This document shows positions 34,245 to 45,719 of a stretch of 64,000 nucleotides of DNA, one piece after another (position 1 is the first letter of the stretch; every line of letters starts with the position of its first letter). The stretch covers positions 6,882,001-6,946,000 of the forward strand of contig JAJTUQ010000002.1 in NCBI GenBank assembly GCA_021399445.1, read 5' to 3'. The notes beneath the pieces were generated by a model, which searched no databases, was not told the DNA's origin, and was given only the letters and a program-made list of their open reading frames with translations. The stretch is from Xylogone sp. PMI_703 (Eukaryota; Ascomycota; Leotiomycetes). The position numbers and the translations under genes are program-made.

Positions 34245-36053
34245 GTTTGCTTTTTTCGTTGAATAGGTCTGACTCTTTGTGCAAATTTTTGATATCAGAG
34301 GAATTGCGAAGGAAAATGTAGGGAGAGTTGCTTCATTTATAGATCACGTAGACATGGGTTAAGGATGTTGAAGACAAATGAGGAGCTTCACACTAGAGAT
34401 CCCCAATTAGGAACCTGATAAGTGACCCTCACTAATCGAAATTAGGTTACATTTAGCTAAGTACTACTACGTGATAGGCTTCAACTTGAAAGACTTCATC
34501 CTCATTTACGGAATATTATGGTAAGACTGCCTAAGTTACAATGTAAGTGATAAGAGATTCTGAAATATTACTAGGCGTTCCCCTCATAAGCTCACGAAAT
34601 ACCTGCCTCTTTAGTGTATCCAATTTATGCTGACTGCAGTAGCCGGCGAGATCAACCTGCGCCTCGTGATGCTGTGCCCCTCGCTTCATAGACATAGTCG
34701 TTAATCAGGTAAGGTGCTATAACTTACTATAAAATCCTATGTTTATAGGAATGATATAATTGGATTAGCAGGAACTCAAGCTGTCTAGCCCTAGTTGCCC
34801 ACCATTGACGTGGCAGTAATATGGTTGCTAACAGAATTTGGCACCAATTGCAACCAGCAAACTGGCCTTCGTACCGGCCGTAATAGATATTGAGAAGTTC
34901 TAATGGCTGCTGTGTGAAGAAGGGTGTAGGACCAATGAATGACGTGAAACTAGTTATTAAACCAGATCTTTATCCTAATAGAGATGGATAAGGCTTACTG
35001 TGGAGATATAGATACCGCGCTAGCTCTAAATTCTCGACCATTAAGACTACTGAAACAGCACCTTCCCACTACGTTTCCCTTCGTATACGGTTAATGATAG
35101 CAGATTTCAGGTTCTAGGCGCCTGTAAATTACGTAATTGAGCTAGCGTGTTTCCTGATTTGCTACAGTGTACTTTCAATAACAATATCTAATACAGTTGT
35201 CCTACCGCTCTTTGGTAGCAATTTCCCAGGAGCATAGGCTATTGTGGGCAATAGCGCCAGTGATAAGCAATCTAATACATAATTGGATAAGATAGAGATA
35301 TATCCCTGCTAATTTCGCCTGCCCATTAAGCAATAAGGCCAGCTTAATATGCTCCTACTAGTTCGAACGTATGTCATAGGTACATGTAAGGTGCTGACAA
35401 ACACACAAAACAGCTCCTTAGCTGCTATAGTTAGATAACATGGCCCTGCCAATCTCACTCATCTGCACTATTCCATGGAACCTAGACCTCGGTTAATTGA
35501 AGGCAACGTGTTGAGCTATCCTTGTAAATTGTACTGATACTCGTACGAAAGCTGCATATACTACAAGCTTTAGATCTCACACTCGCGTTTTGCTTTTACA
35601 AAAAATAGCCTTATGGGCCTTTGTGGAGTGCTCCTTTATATCTAGCATCCCACTATTTATAGAACCAAAGTATATCAACACATCTATATTGACATTCAAT
35701 GTCTCCTTCAGATGAAGAGATTCAAATAAAGATTCCTTGTCGGGAGAGTGTATCACCCATTGGTACTGAATTCTCCATCTATCTACAGGCTAACATCACG
35801 AACTCAGACAATATGACGCTATCAAGCCAATCCGAGGATTTTTTTCAAATTCTATACATAGAATATATTGAGATGACTTGAGTGTTGTAGTAATGTCAAA
35901 TACCGTAACAAAACTGATAATATCAACACTATAATTTCCCAAGCGCGGATTACTCTCCCATATGACATTAGCATGAGGCACGACAGATCGACTGCAACTT
36001 GACGTAGGATGCTGTCAATGATTCAAAGTATTTTAATTATTCAAGTACGTATT
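34245..36053. other. Gene-poor AT-rich tract, possibly a decayed element
   Basis: About 1.8 kb with no open frame of note. The stretch 34650-35550 has a texture (CTAACAGAATTTGGCACCAA near 34828, many near-coding runs broken by stops) reminiscent of a decayed transposable element, but I cannot name one or find its ends. Confidence 0.3.
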
Positions 36054-37086
36054 TTAGCCTTTGAATATCCTCTCGCATAGTACCTTCATGCCGGCATCCA
36101 TCTGATCTACAATCCTCAGTTGCATCCCATCGTCATTATCCAACGACTCCCTCTCCAGCGCCTCGAGAATCCACTTCCTCACTTCCTCACCAGCAAGTAT
36201 CACGCCACCAACACATATTGTCTTGACTCCATACTCTTTAACAAGTCTCCTGGTAGCCTGAACTACTTTCATCCTCATCCTAAATCTCGACTCATCGTCC
36301 TCCTGCAGGTCCTCGACTCCTACTCCTGAGGCTACCACACCACCGAAACAGATGTTATGCGGTACACCTCGCCAAGTATCGTCATCATCACCGCAGTTGT
36401 AATTATAACCTTGTAGTATCCTCTCCACCCCACTAGTCAGGTTATCCACAAAGCTCTCTCCAGTAGTCAATATTCCAAACCTAGACAGCCCTTCCACTCC
36501 TTCCACCTCCTCACCTTGACCTAATCTCAATTCACTAATAAGTTTTTGTGTATTCGTCTGCGATTGCAGTGCAACGGTGATACTTGCATCGAAAATCCCT
36601 TCAACAACAGGCCGTACCGCCGAATTATCGGAACGTTTAAGATGCGATTGAGCAATCCGAGATTGGAGATCTCGCGTTAGGGGATGATCAGCGTAGCATG
36701 CGATGAGGATGCCATCATATTCTGGAGCGAGATCTAGCAGCGGGTGGATGCATACTTGGTGGCTTTGGTCAAGATCCTCCTGGGAACGGAGGAGAGAGGG
36801 GCTAGTGGGAGATGAGGTGTAATATGCGATAGAAACCTGTACGTGTTGTTATTTTATTTATTATGATTTTTTGCTTCCTTTGTTTTAATTTTGAGCTTCT
36901 TGTTTTTTTGTATAAATGGCTTATATGTGGATCATTTTTATATTTATGAAGTTATTTTTAGCCAGAATTAATACTATTACTTACGTTTGGATACGACAAA
37001 TGAGATATGATTGACTTTATGCTCTCAGTGACAGCTGTGCTTGAGTTTGGATTGACTATGAGTATTTTTTTGTGATTAGCTGTCAT
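36054..37086 (-). CDS. Hydantoin/aspartate-glutamate racemase family protein (DCG1-like)
   Basis: Two exons (37086-36985 and 36836-36054) separated by an AT-rich 148-nt intron encode 294 residues. The N-terminus KKILIVNPNSSTAVTESIKS is the classic start of hydantoin racemases and yeast Dcg1. Two active-site cysteines are expected in this fold: one is in GILIACYADHPL (about residue 85), the other in TICVGGVILAG near the C-terminus. Family members racemise hydantoins or allantoin-like rings, or aspartate/glutamate; yeast DCG1 lies in the DAL allantoin gene cluster. Here the gene is divergent from a TamA/Dal81-like regulator, and a PuuE-like hydrolase and an NCS1 permease follow, which supports a role in ureide or hydantoin use. 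Confidence 0.85.
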
Positions 37087-37841
37087 GTTGACCTCTGTTT
37101 GGTTGAATAATGCTGTTCATGGAAAATAAGATGGAAGTCTATGACCAGGATAATTCGCTTGAAGTTGTCATTTGTCACTAGGCATAGTAATGCAAATACA
37201 TAAAGAGCATTGGTGATACACATTACGTGACACCAGTAAACGATTAGACTCTTAGACTACAGCGGCTGCAAGAGCTGGCTGAAACCTCTCTAATAGCATT
37301 CTTCTCGTTAATCTTTCTCATGATCTGTAGATAACTTAAAATCTCCCTTCATGTTCATCTTATCATCTGCATTTCCCGCGTGGTACCCCCGTCCCCATTG
37401 CCCGTTCCCGCGGGCCCGCTGTACCGGTACATGTAGAAAGACTTGGCTTGCATAACTTTTCTTCAGCGGCGTTCAGGGCGGTTTCACAACTTCACAACTT
37501 TATGCCTCTTTCAGGGGTTCCGGGTGAGATTGAAGAATCCAAAGCGGAAAAGGCCAGCTTCTTGGCCCTCAGACCCCATCCCACTCTACGCCATCTCCGC
37601 CACCAAAGGGGACCCGTCTCTTTGGCTGCGTAAACATAACTGATTGTCTGACGCTTCTAGACCCTTTTCTAATTCGGAAATCCCTTCTTTCTTTTCTTCG
37701 CGGCTGCTTGGAATGCAGGGTAGCTAGCCACTCCTTTCGGCTTGCGCTCTCCATAGCTCAGAGCCCAATTTCCCCAAAGGAGATGAAGCTGTCGGGGACC
37801 TTCCTCCGGGCAAGTACTTAGTCTCAGCTCAGCACCCAGCC
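37087..37841. promoter_or_regulatory. Divergent promoter: racemase / TamA-like factor
   Basis: About 755 bp between outward-facing start codons. Two HGATAR (AreA/GATA-factor type) sequences are seen, AGATAA at 37329-37334 and TGATAA on the minus strand at 37360-37365. This number is what chance predicts, so they are only candidates for nitrogen control. Confidence 0.45.
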
Positions 37842-40109
37842 ATGGCCACTGCTCAACCACGAGCTCAGAAGGAGCGGCCGTGTGACGCTTGCAGAAGGCG
37901 CAAGATCCGTTGCATACGAGTCCTAGCTGACCCAGACTTATGCGCCTTATGTCAGTCGCGTTCAGAGTCGTGTACCTTCGTTCAGGATCCACCACGCAAG
38001 AGGAAGCGCCAACTGACCCAGGAAAATGGTAATAGTAACCTCGTCGGGGCGAACGCACGGTAGGGAACCACTTTTACTTTACCTTCGTGCCCGTCAATCG
38101 GTCTTTTTGGGAAAATGGGAAGCATTTGAGTCACAAAACTAACGTTGACCCCTCTGCGTCTTGCTTCTGTATAGGTCTCCTCCAAGTGGTATCCAAAGTG
38201 TTTCTCCAGGCCAGGACAATGATCTCCCACCAACCTCTTTCCTCCGAGAGACTCTGGGCCACAAAATCGCCCGCTCGATTGACTACATAGGACCAACGAC
38301 AGAATACGATGCCTCCCTTCTCCAGCTCCTGCGATTCGACCAGGGCGACGAGTCCGTTAATGGCACTGGGGCTATTATCCGACGGGTGAACCGCAACACA
38401 CACGTCGCCGTCCGCCTCAACACACAGGAGGAGTCCGACAGCAACATCAAATACCTCGATACTATCGAAGGAATCGTATCACCACATGGCCAGGCACTAA
38501 TAGATATTTACTTCCGCATCGTGCACCCTAGTTACCCGATTCTTCACAAAAAGGTCTTCCTCGAAAAGTATGGCCGTAATTATCACGAACTCACTCCAAC
38601 TTGCTTGGCTGCTGTTTACATCCTAGCACTGAACTGGTGGTCCTATAGTCCGAATCTCGTGCGTCTGAAGAAGCCTAATGTACAGGAGTTGGAGGAGTTA
38701 TTTCCCAAACTGTTGACGGACATCTATCGACGACCTAAACCTTCAGACCTTCAGGCGGGGCTGATCTTCTGCCAGCGCCCAGATGGTAGCTCCTGGGTAA
38801 TGATGGGGGAATTGATGGCCATGTCGCAGTCGGTTGGGCTCCATATCGACAGTTCAGACTGGAGGATCCCAGAGTGGGAGCGGGCGCTGAGAAAACGTCT
38901 TGCCTGGGCGGTCTTCATACAGGATAAATGGGGGGCTCTGATTCACGGACGGCCTGCGACGATTGTTCGTGATAACTGGGATGTGAGACCCGTAGGGAAG
39001 AGTGATTTCCCTGAGACGGCTAAGGACGATGACGACGAAGAAGGGAGCTCGGAGGTGGAGAAGGGGATGATAATATTTATGAACTTAATTACATTGACAG
39101 AGATCCTGTCAGATATCTTGGATACTTTCTTTACGCTCAAGGCATTGAAAGAGAAGGTTCCTCCCGCCGAGGTGCTGGAGCGGGCGAAGCCTTTGCAGAT
39201 TAGGCTGAGGGCGTGGTATACTCAACTACCTCCTGAGCTTGTCATAGAGGAGACAAAGCCAAGAAAGCTATCATCTACTGGTGAGAGAAGCTCTACTAAT
39301 TATCTTGTTTATAATACTCTTATATGAACGATTCTCTGACTGGTGTCTTGTGCCTAGGGCACCTACATCTTGCTTACTTCTGCGCCGAGGTTACTCTTCA
39401 CCGTGCCATCCTTCGTTCACTGGATACCCCCAACACCGACCCTCAACTCCGATCCATCACCCGGGCCGCAGCTCGTGTACGCTTTACTTCTGCAGTAGAA
39501 TTCATCAAGCGGCTGAAACCAGAGCATCTCCAGAGCTTTTGGTTCTTCGCCTCCAAGATCAATCTCGCAATAATAGGAACATTTGGATGCATGCTGTGGG
39601 CAACCAGCACGAGCAAGGAAGAACGCGACATATACCGGCAACAACTGGCCGAATTCAGATGGACGCTGAGATTAAGTAGCACGGCAGCTGAGTTCATGAA
39701 GTTCACCGTTGCGATGTTGGATGATAGCCCGGTGTTTGCGTCGGAGCCTTCCACGAAGCAACCCCAGAAGCAGCCGGGGATGGACGTATCCGATAGACAG
39801 AGCAGCGGGAACCATTCACCAGAGGTTAATGAAGAGCTTGGAGGAGCATCGCAAGGTGGTGCGTCGGGGACAGGGTCAACAGGAGGGCAGTTCACACCGC
39901 AGGATACAGCATCTAGTACGGATGCTGGTACTGGTGCCAGTGGAGGAAGTTTTGCAACGAATTTTGATTACGACGGTCTGAATACCAACGAGTACTGGCT
40001 TGAATATTCTGCGTTTGCATTTGGGGGAGTTCCAGGGGCCCATCACCAACACCACGGAGATAACCTCACTGCTTCGATAACACCGCCTGAATTTTACAAT
40101 GCGGGGTGA
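37842..40109 (+). CDS. Zn2Cys6 transcription factor, TamA/Dal81-like
   Basis: Three exons (37842-38059, 38175-39280, 39358-40109) encode 691 residues. The zinc cluster is at residues 14-44: C14-x2-C17-x6-C24-x9-C34-x2-C37-x6-C44, followed by the basic PPRKRKR stretch. The cluster sequence and the CTFVQ segment after it resemble TamA of Aspergillus and Dal81 of yeast, co-activators for nitrogen catabolic genes. The fungal-specific middle domain follows (LIDIYFRIVHPSYPILHKKV, SSWVMMGELMAMSQSVGLHI, WERALRKRLAWAVFIQDKW, then HLHLAYFCAEVTLHRAILRS across the last intron). The C-terminus is Gly/Ser/Thr-rich. Probably a paralogue serving the neighbouring racemase, hydrolase and permease genes, though only linkage suggests that. 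Confidence 0.88.
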
Positions 40110-40324
40110 ATATGTGGGAAGCCAACGAGAAAAAGTAATTAGAAAAACCTTCTCTCCTGGGGAATATGGGATATGCTATAAAATCATCTTGGAAAGGAAC
40201 TGATCGAGCCGGACTTATTGCCATCAATGGCTATGAATGATAAGGACATATCATTACGGTGTCATGGAGAACAAAGGACAGAAGAATTCTGGCAAATCAG
40301 GGTTGTATTTTTTCTTTTTCTCTA

Positions 40325-41804
40325 TTATCCTTGTCTCTGGTATGGATACTTCTCCCTCCAATGTACCGCAATCTCCCTTCTCGTGGTTATCCAGACGTCT
40401 TCCTTCTGCAAGATGTACTTCAAGAACTTTTCTACCGCAGCGAATCTCCCTGGCTTGCCACTCACACGACAGTGCAGCCCTATTGACATCATCTTGGGAC
40501 TTCCATCCTGTCCTTCCGCATATAGCACGTCGAAGGCGTTTTGGAGATATTCTTGGAATGCGGATGCCGATCCCCAGCTTCCGGAGCTTACTTGGAATTT
40601 GAGATCGTTGTTGTCGTATCTGTTTTTGGTGTTGTTAGTCAGGGTTAGGTGGGTGTTATGGGTTAGCTTATGGAAGGATGTGATTTTCTTTTGTTTGCTT
40701 TAGGTTTTATTCTTCTATGTGGATGTGATGTAGAGAAATTGGAAATTGGAAACTGGAAATTGGAACGGAAAAGGACTATAGGAACTTCCTTGGGAGCGGG
40801 GATTAAGGAGTAAGAAATGGTATTTATCATACGAGTAAGGTATTAGAAGCATCCCTTTTGGGTCCAGGCTGTCCTTTTCGGATGGCACATCTGTCCAGTA
40901 AGGTAAATCATCTGCAAAGGCGTCAGATGAGTAGAGCAGTGGCGCGTCCAGTTCTTCGTGGGCTTCGTGGATTAGGGTTTTTGTGTGTGGTGAGCAGCGG
41001 CCAATAAACCACCCTGTTGGGTAGATGCCACATGTGGCTTTAAGGGAGTGCATCTGACGGACGATGTATTGTTTCTCTTCTTCCGGCGTCATGTTATGAT
41101 ATGGAACCCATCTAGGGGGAAGCCAGTAGTTAGCATACAATGTCGTATGTCTTTATGTAGACCCTAATATAAAATATACTCTTATTGAGCTTACCTGTAT
41201 CCATGACTAGCAACCTCATGTCCGCCGCTCACAAACGCCTTTGCAACTGCTGGATTCATCTCCAGTGCCTGCCCAACCGCATAAAGTGTAACCTTAACCC
41301 CATATTTCTCGAAGATATTCAGAAGTCGCCAGACACCCACCCTTGAGCCATAGTCGTAGTCGGACTCGATTTTGGGATCTCTGGAGCCAACACGTTTGGG
41401 CACGTCGCCTTGTTCCCACATGTGCGACTCGGTTTGGGAGTCACCGTTTAATAGAGAACGTTCTGCACCCTGTATATTGGTAGAGAAGAAGCCATTGCTT
41501 AGCTAGTTATATCCTATAGAATGTGCCTTTCCTTGTTCCTCGTCTTCCTTGCATATGATATATGTGTATGCTATCGGGTAAAAAGAAGAGCATGCCATCA
41601 AAGACGTACCTCTTCATAGTTGATCACAAAACTGACGGCGATTTTGGCTCCGTTGGGCCACTTTGGATCAAGAGATTCCCGGCCGTACCCAACCAAATCT
41701 CTAGGGAAGTCGTACTTCGTGCCTTGAAGAGGATCTGCATTGGGAGCATCCAAGCTGATAGCAACATGATCCACAGCTTGCAGTGGTAAGAGCTCTGGAG
41801 CCAT
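40325..41804 (-). CDS. PuuE-like allantoinase / polysaccharide-deacetylase-fold hydrolase
   Basis: Four exons (41804-41610, 41469-41195, 41111-40833, 40619-40325) encode 347 residues. Signatures are RDLVGYGRESLDPKWPNGAK at about 35-54, SFVINYEEGAERSLLNGDS across the first junction, VTLYAVGQALEMNP, GHEVASHGYRWVPY with catalytic His residues, YSSDAFADDLPYW, LLIPYSYDNNDLKF across the third junction, and PKMMSIGLHCRVSGKPGR. These match the PuuE branch of the NodB/CE4 fold, bacterial metal-independent allantoinases, rather than chitin deacetylases; there is no signal peptide. The enzyme would hydrolyse the hydantoin ring of allantoin or a related amide. It is divergent from an NCS1 permease and 200 bp convergent with the TamA-like gene. 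Confidence 0.87.
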
Positions 41805-42881
41805 TCTGGCAAGCTAATCCTTCTCTTCTGGAAATTGGGCTTTCTGTCTTGTGTCAAAGAAGTATGGAGCGTAGAGCCATGAGATGTCAATGCCGGCTAA
41901 AATGAAAATGGGGCTGCTCTATTCAGAAAAATTGATGAACAAGAAAGATAAAAAAGAAGTACCGGCACCACAAGACACAAAGAGACACTTAGACCACAAT
42001 CAGGCCCGCCGCTATGGCTATACACTAACTTTAAGTACCGGATTAGCCCATCTCATGAGTGCTCCAAGATCGATCTCAGAAAGCAACCCCTCGCCGCGGC
42101 TTCCCGCGGTGCATGCGCTGACGGCAGCAAGTCATTCCCTTCACCAGGGCCATTGTTGCACAAAGAATGCACCTGGTGAGACTGCAGAAACAATCCCGAA
42201 TGGAATGGCACGGTTTCTGGGCTTCTTTGGGGGCTATTTGTTGGGGTCCTTCAAGGGCTTGCTGCAGGGCCCAGAGCCCACCAGCCCGGGTCACGCTGGG
42301 AGCCCGCGCTCAGAGCCCGTAGAGCCCGCGGGCACCCCCCCCCCCCAGCCAAGGCCCGTTGAAAGGCGAGAAGCCCCAGTAGTGGAGAGCCTGTTCAACA
42401 GCTGTAGAATTCGATCAGCGGTCCATCGAATCACTCCAGTCCCTTGGCCTTATCGACAGCGGTGTGGCTGGGCAAGCTCCCGGGCTTACCGTCTTCCCCG
42501 ACTCGACTTGACCATTTCCTACGGGCCAGAGGCATGGGGCGCGATAAGTCGGGAAGGGCATTGACATCTTGATAATCCAAAGCCATTGCGACGTGAAGCT
42601 TCTTATTTATATGGTCCTGAGAATTCATTCCTGGCAACTCGAAGAAAGGACTTGCCGAACGAGGTAACTGTCACGTCTATTTCTTGCCCTTCCTAACTGC
42701 CCAATTCACCGCAAAAGAGGGTCTTCTAACAACCATACAGCGCCCGTTCTTGCATCTGACGACCCGCCTTTCCCTCCCGACAGTCTGGCTAAGACAAGAC
42801 CTGCCCTGCAGCCCAACCAACACGCCCCGAGAAACCAACAGAGAAACCCTTCCACAATTACCCGGAGATTGATTAAAGTTA
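41805..42881. promoter_or_regulatory. Divergent promoter: PuuE-like hydrolase / NCS1 permease
   Basis: About 1.08 kb between outward-facing starts. Four HGATAR-type sites are seen (41945-41950; 42450-42455 minus; 42542-42547; 42570-42575), close to chance expectation for this length. A long frame at 41884-42564 has no family resemblance and includes a C10 run near 42336-42346. Confidence 0.5.
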
Positions 42882-44806
42882 ATGGATGCTCTGAGGAAGC
42901 TCCACGACAGCCATCTGGTGCTGCATCCACCCCCGGGCTCGTTCACGGCGGAAGGCGACTCGGCGCGCTGGAGCAATGCGGACCTCGACCCCGTGCCGGA
43001 CGACAAGAAGACGTGGGAATGGTATCATGTTGGAGGCTTTTGGGTCGCGGAGGGCTTTAATGCTGCGCAGATGCAGGTGCCGTCCAGCGCTGTATCCATC
43101 GGCCTGAATCCAGGGCTGGCCGTTGTAGCGTGTCTCATAGGCAATCTACTGGTAACGTTCCCGGTATGCGTGACGGGCTACTTGGGGGCTAAGGTACGGG
43201 GGCGACTCTCTATTCTCTCCGCATTACTCCATTCTTCATTTCGACAACACATAATATTGTATTATTTCTCAATTGTATCTTGCTCGACATTTCTTCTACG
43301 TGGTGGACTTTTCTGGTGTAATTGTCCTGTTGTGCGGCTTCTGACGCGAGAATGCTCTACTCTAGTACTCCATTAACTTCCCCGTCATTGCCAGAGGCTC
43401 CTATGGCATGGTCGGCGCATACGTTGCCATGACTATCCGTGGAGTCTTTTGCGTAATTCTCTACGGTGTCATTGCCTCCCTGGGAGGAAATGCTGTGCGC
43501 TGCATGATCGAGGCGATCTGGCCCTCCTTTGCGTCTTGGCACCTCCATTCTCTGCCTCCCAGCGCTGAAATAACTGCCCCGGACTTGCTGTGTTTTTCAA
43601 TCTTCTGGATTCTCTCCTTCCCATTCCTGCTGATCTCCATCTCATCGCTGCGATGGATGTTCCTGGTCAAGATTGTGCTTATGCCGTTCTTCTATGTGGC
43701 CTTGATGACATGGGGACTGACTGCGGGACATGGCACTGGGCCTCTGTTTTCCATCCCTAACAAGATCACTAATGGTTGGTCGGTAGGCTATGTCTTTTGC
43801 TCAACCATCCTGGCCACTATTGGTGGTAATGCCAGTATGTCCATTTATCTTTTCTATTGTAGCGTCAAATTTCTAACAAGGTTCTATTTAGCCTTTGCTA
43901 TTAACATGGCCGACATCACTCGATACGCAAAGAGCCCGCGAGACTGCACTATTGCTCAGGCGGTTGGTTTACCGGTGATGATCACACTCATTGAACTGCT
44001 AGGTGCCATTCTTGCAGCTACTTCCCAGGTGGTCTACGGTGAAGTTCAGTGGAATCCTCTACTTCTCGTACTTGAGTGGGATAATCGAGCTGCGAAGTTT
44101 TTCGCCGGTCTTCTTTTCGCCTTCGCCATGATTGGTACCAACATCGCTGGCAACAGCGTTCCCTTCGCTAACGACCTAATGGGTATCTTCCCCAAGTACA
44201 TCAACATCCGTCGTGGCCAGGTCATCTGCGCCATTATCGGATTTGCAAGCTGTCCGTGGGCAATTCAAGCTAAGTCGACTCGATTTTTCAGCTTTATTGG
44301 TGGTTATAGCATCTTCCTCGGGCCGCTTGTTGGTGTTCTGCTTTCAGACTACTTCCTGGTTACGAAGCGCAAGGACTTCAACATCTACCAGCTTTACAAG
44401 CCACATGGTATCTACTGGTACAACCATGGTTGGAATTTCCGTGCCATTGTTGCTCTGTTGAGTGGTATTGCTCCTCTTCTCCCTGGTCTGATCTATAATA
44501 TCAACCAGGCGGTTCCGATGGCAAAGGGAATCATAGAGTTTTACACTCTTGGATGGCTTGATGGACTTGTTATCTCCTTGTAAGTGGATGCATTTTGTGA
44601 CTCCTTTTCAAAAAGACCTGTAAATGACTAACCACAATGTGTACTCCAGAATCATATACTATCTTCTCAACCTGGCTTTCCCATATAGGCCAATCCTCGA
44701 TCAGGAAGATATGCATATTCCCGTCGTGGCTACTGAAGGAAGTAATTCTGGCCTCGAGGAGAAGGGTAATTCCGATCGAGTGATGGTCGATTCGATTGAT
44801 TCCTAA
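42882..44806 (+). CDS. NCS1 (Fur-type) nucleobase/allantoin permease
   Basis: Four exons (42882-43193, 43366-43834, 43892-44579, 44650-44806) encode 541 residues with about 12 membrane segments. NCS1 landmarks: ADLDPVPDDKKTWEWYHVGG in the N-terminal region, WVAEGFNAAQMQ in TM1, YSINFPVIARGSYGM across the first junction, ATFAINMADITRYAKSPRD (substrate and sodium/proton site region), GTNIAGNSVPFANDLMG and the long terminal KRKDFNIYQLYKPHGIYWY motif. Fungal Fur proteins import uracil, uric acid or allantoin, and members closest to Dal4/FurA prefer allantoin; specificity cannot be fixed from the sequence. Its second intron (43835-43891, 57 nt) is divisible by three and lacks stops. Linked to the PuuE-like hydrolase through a shared promoter. 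Confidence 0.93.
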
Positions 44807-45118
44807 TTAAGCTAACGATTATTCTCAATAATAATCCTTATCTATGGGTACTGTACTGGCGTTTGGATGATAATCACAACTGTTCTATGGTTAATGGGCT
44901 AAATTGTATGACATGTGGATAGTTTGTGAATGTAGATATGGTCATATGGATGTCTGCCATATGAATGGAATAATATATGAAGTCATGATAATTTATCTAA
45001 TTCAACTACTATCTCTTTGCTCCAAATCCGTCTCTATGGCTTGTGGCCATCTACGTTTAATATAATCAACCTATTTTCAAAGACAATTACCCTTTCTAGC
45101 TTAAAGTCATATTTGATC
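44807..45118. terminator. Convergent 3' region of permease and DUF7704-like gene
   Basis: About 310 bp between convergent stop codons, very AT-rich; expected to hold both poly(A) sites. Confidence 0.4.
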
Positions 45119-45719
45119 TCACGCCCTCTTTTTCTCCTCCGCAGGGTCCCTATCCTCTCCAAACATACCGCTCAAATAGCCCAATTTGAGCGCCATAGTC
45201 AAAACCGGCACTCCGAGCTGCATCCACAAAGGAGCATGCCAAGTTCTCCACTGACTAATCCCTTCCCATCCAAGCACATAGAAAAACGCACCCCAATGCG
45301 GAATATCCGTAACTGCTGAGATTATCACGTATAGATGGATAACTTTGGGATTAGTGCAGTATCTCATGACGGAGTAGGTCACGAATGCAAGCATGAACAT
45401 CAGGACCGCGGATTGCAAGCCGAGGAGGTGCTCCAGCGGTGTTGGGTTGGGATCGGTGGTGTTGCGGCCGGCGAGGTGGGGTGGCAGGAGGGTCGTGATG
45501 CTCGTTGGATCGAGGATTGGGTTGAGGAACCCGCCGAAGAATCTGTTATGTCCTTATTAGAGTGATGCGGATACATTTACCTGAAGATTCTTGCTTATTT
45601 TCCTAATTTACCTGCCATAGGGCTTTCGCGATTGGGATTAGAGAAAGGCTCACTTACAATAGGAAAGGCTCGCCATAAAGGAAGAAGAAGCGGGGAATTG
45701 GGGGCATTATGGACGCCAT
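45119..45719 (-). CDS. Small integral membrane protein (DUF7704-like)
   Basis: Two exons (45719-45658 and 45542-45119) encode 161 residues. The N-terminus MASIMPPIPRFFFLYGEPFL followed by FFGGFLNP is typical of the fungal DUF7704 group, four-helix membrane proteins of unknown function. Hydrophobic segments are visible around residues 70-90 (SAVLMFMLAFVTYSVM), 95-120 (HLYVIISAVTDIPHWGAFFY) and 128-150. The tail is charged (GEDRDPAEEKKRA). The family name is my recollection from the motif pattern; function is unknown. It converges on the permease gene but nothing else ties it to the nitrogen group. Confidence 0.75.

Noticed and set aside
40218..40703. 161-residue plus-strand frame opposite the last exon of the PuuE-like gene
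   Set aside because: It is the antisense shadow of a conserved coding exon.
41884..42564. 226-residue open frame between the hydrolase and permease genes
   Set aside because: Low-complexity Pro/Gly/Arg composition including a C10 run, no motif, and located in the divergent promoter.
41945..42575. Four HGATAR motifs in the hydrolase/permease promoter
   Set aside because: About three are expected by chance in a 1.08-kb region on both strands, so they do not by themselves support AreA control.
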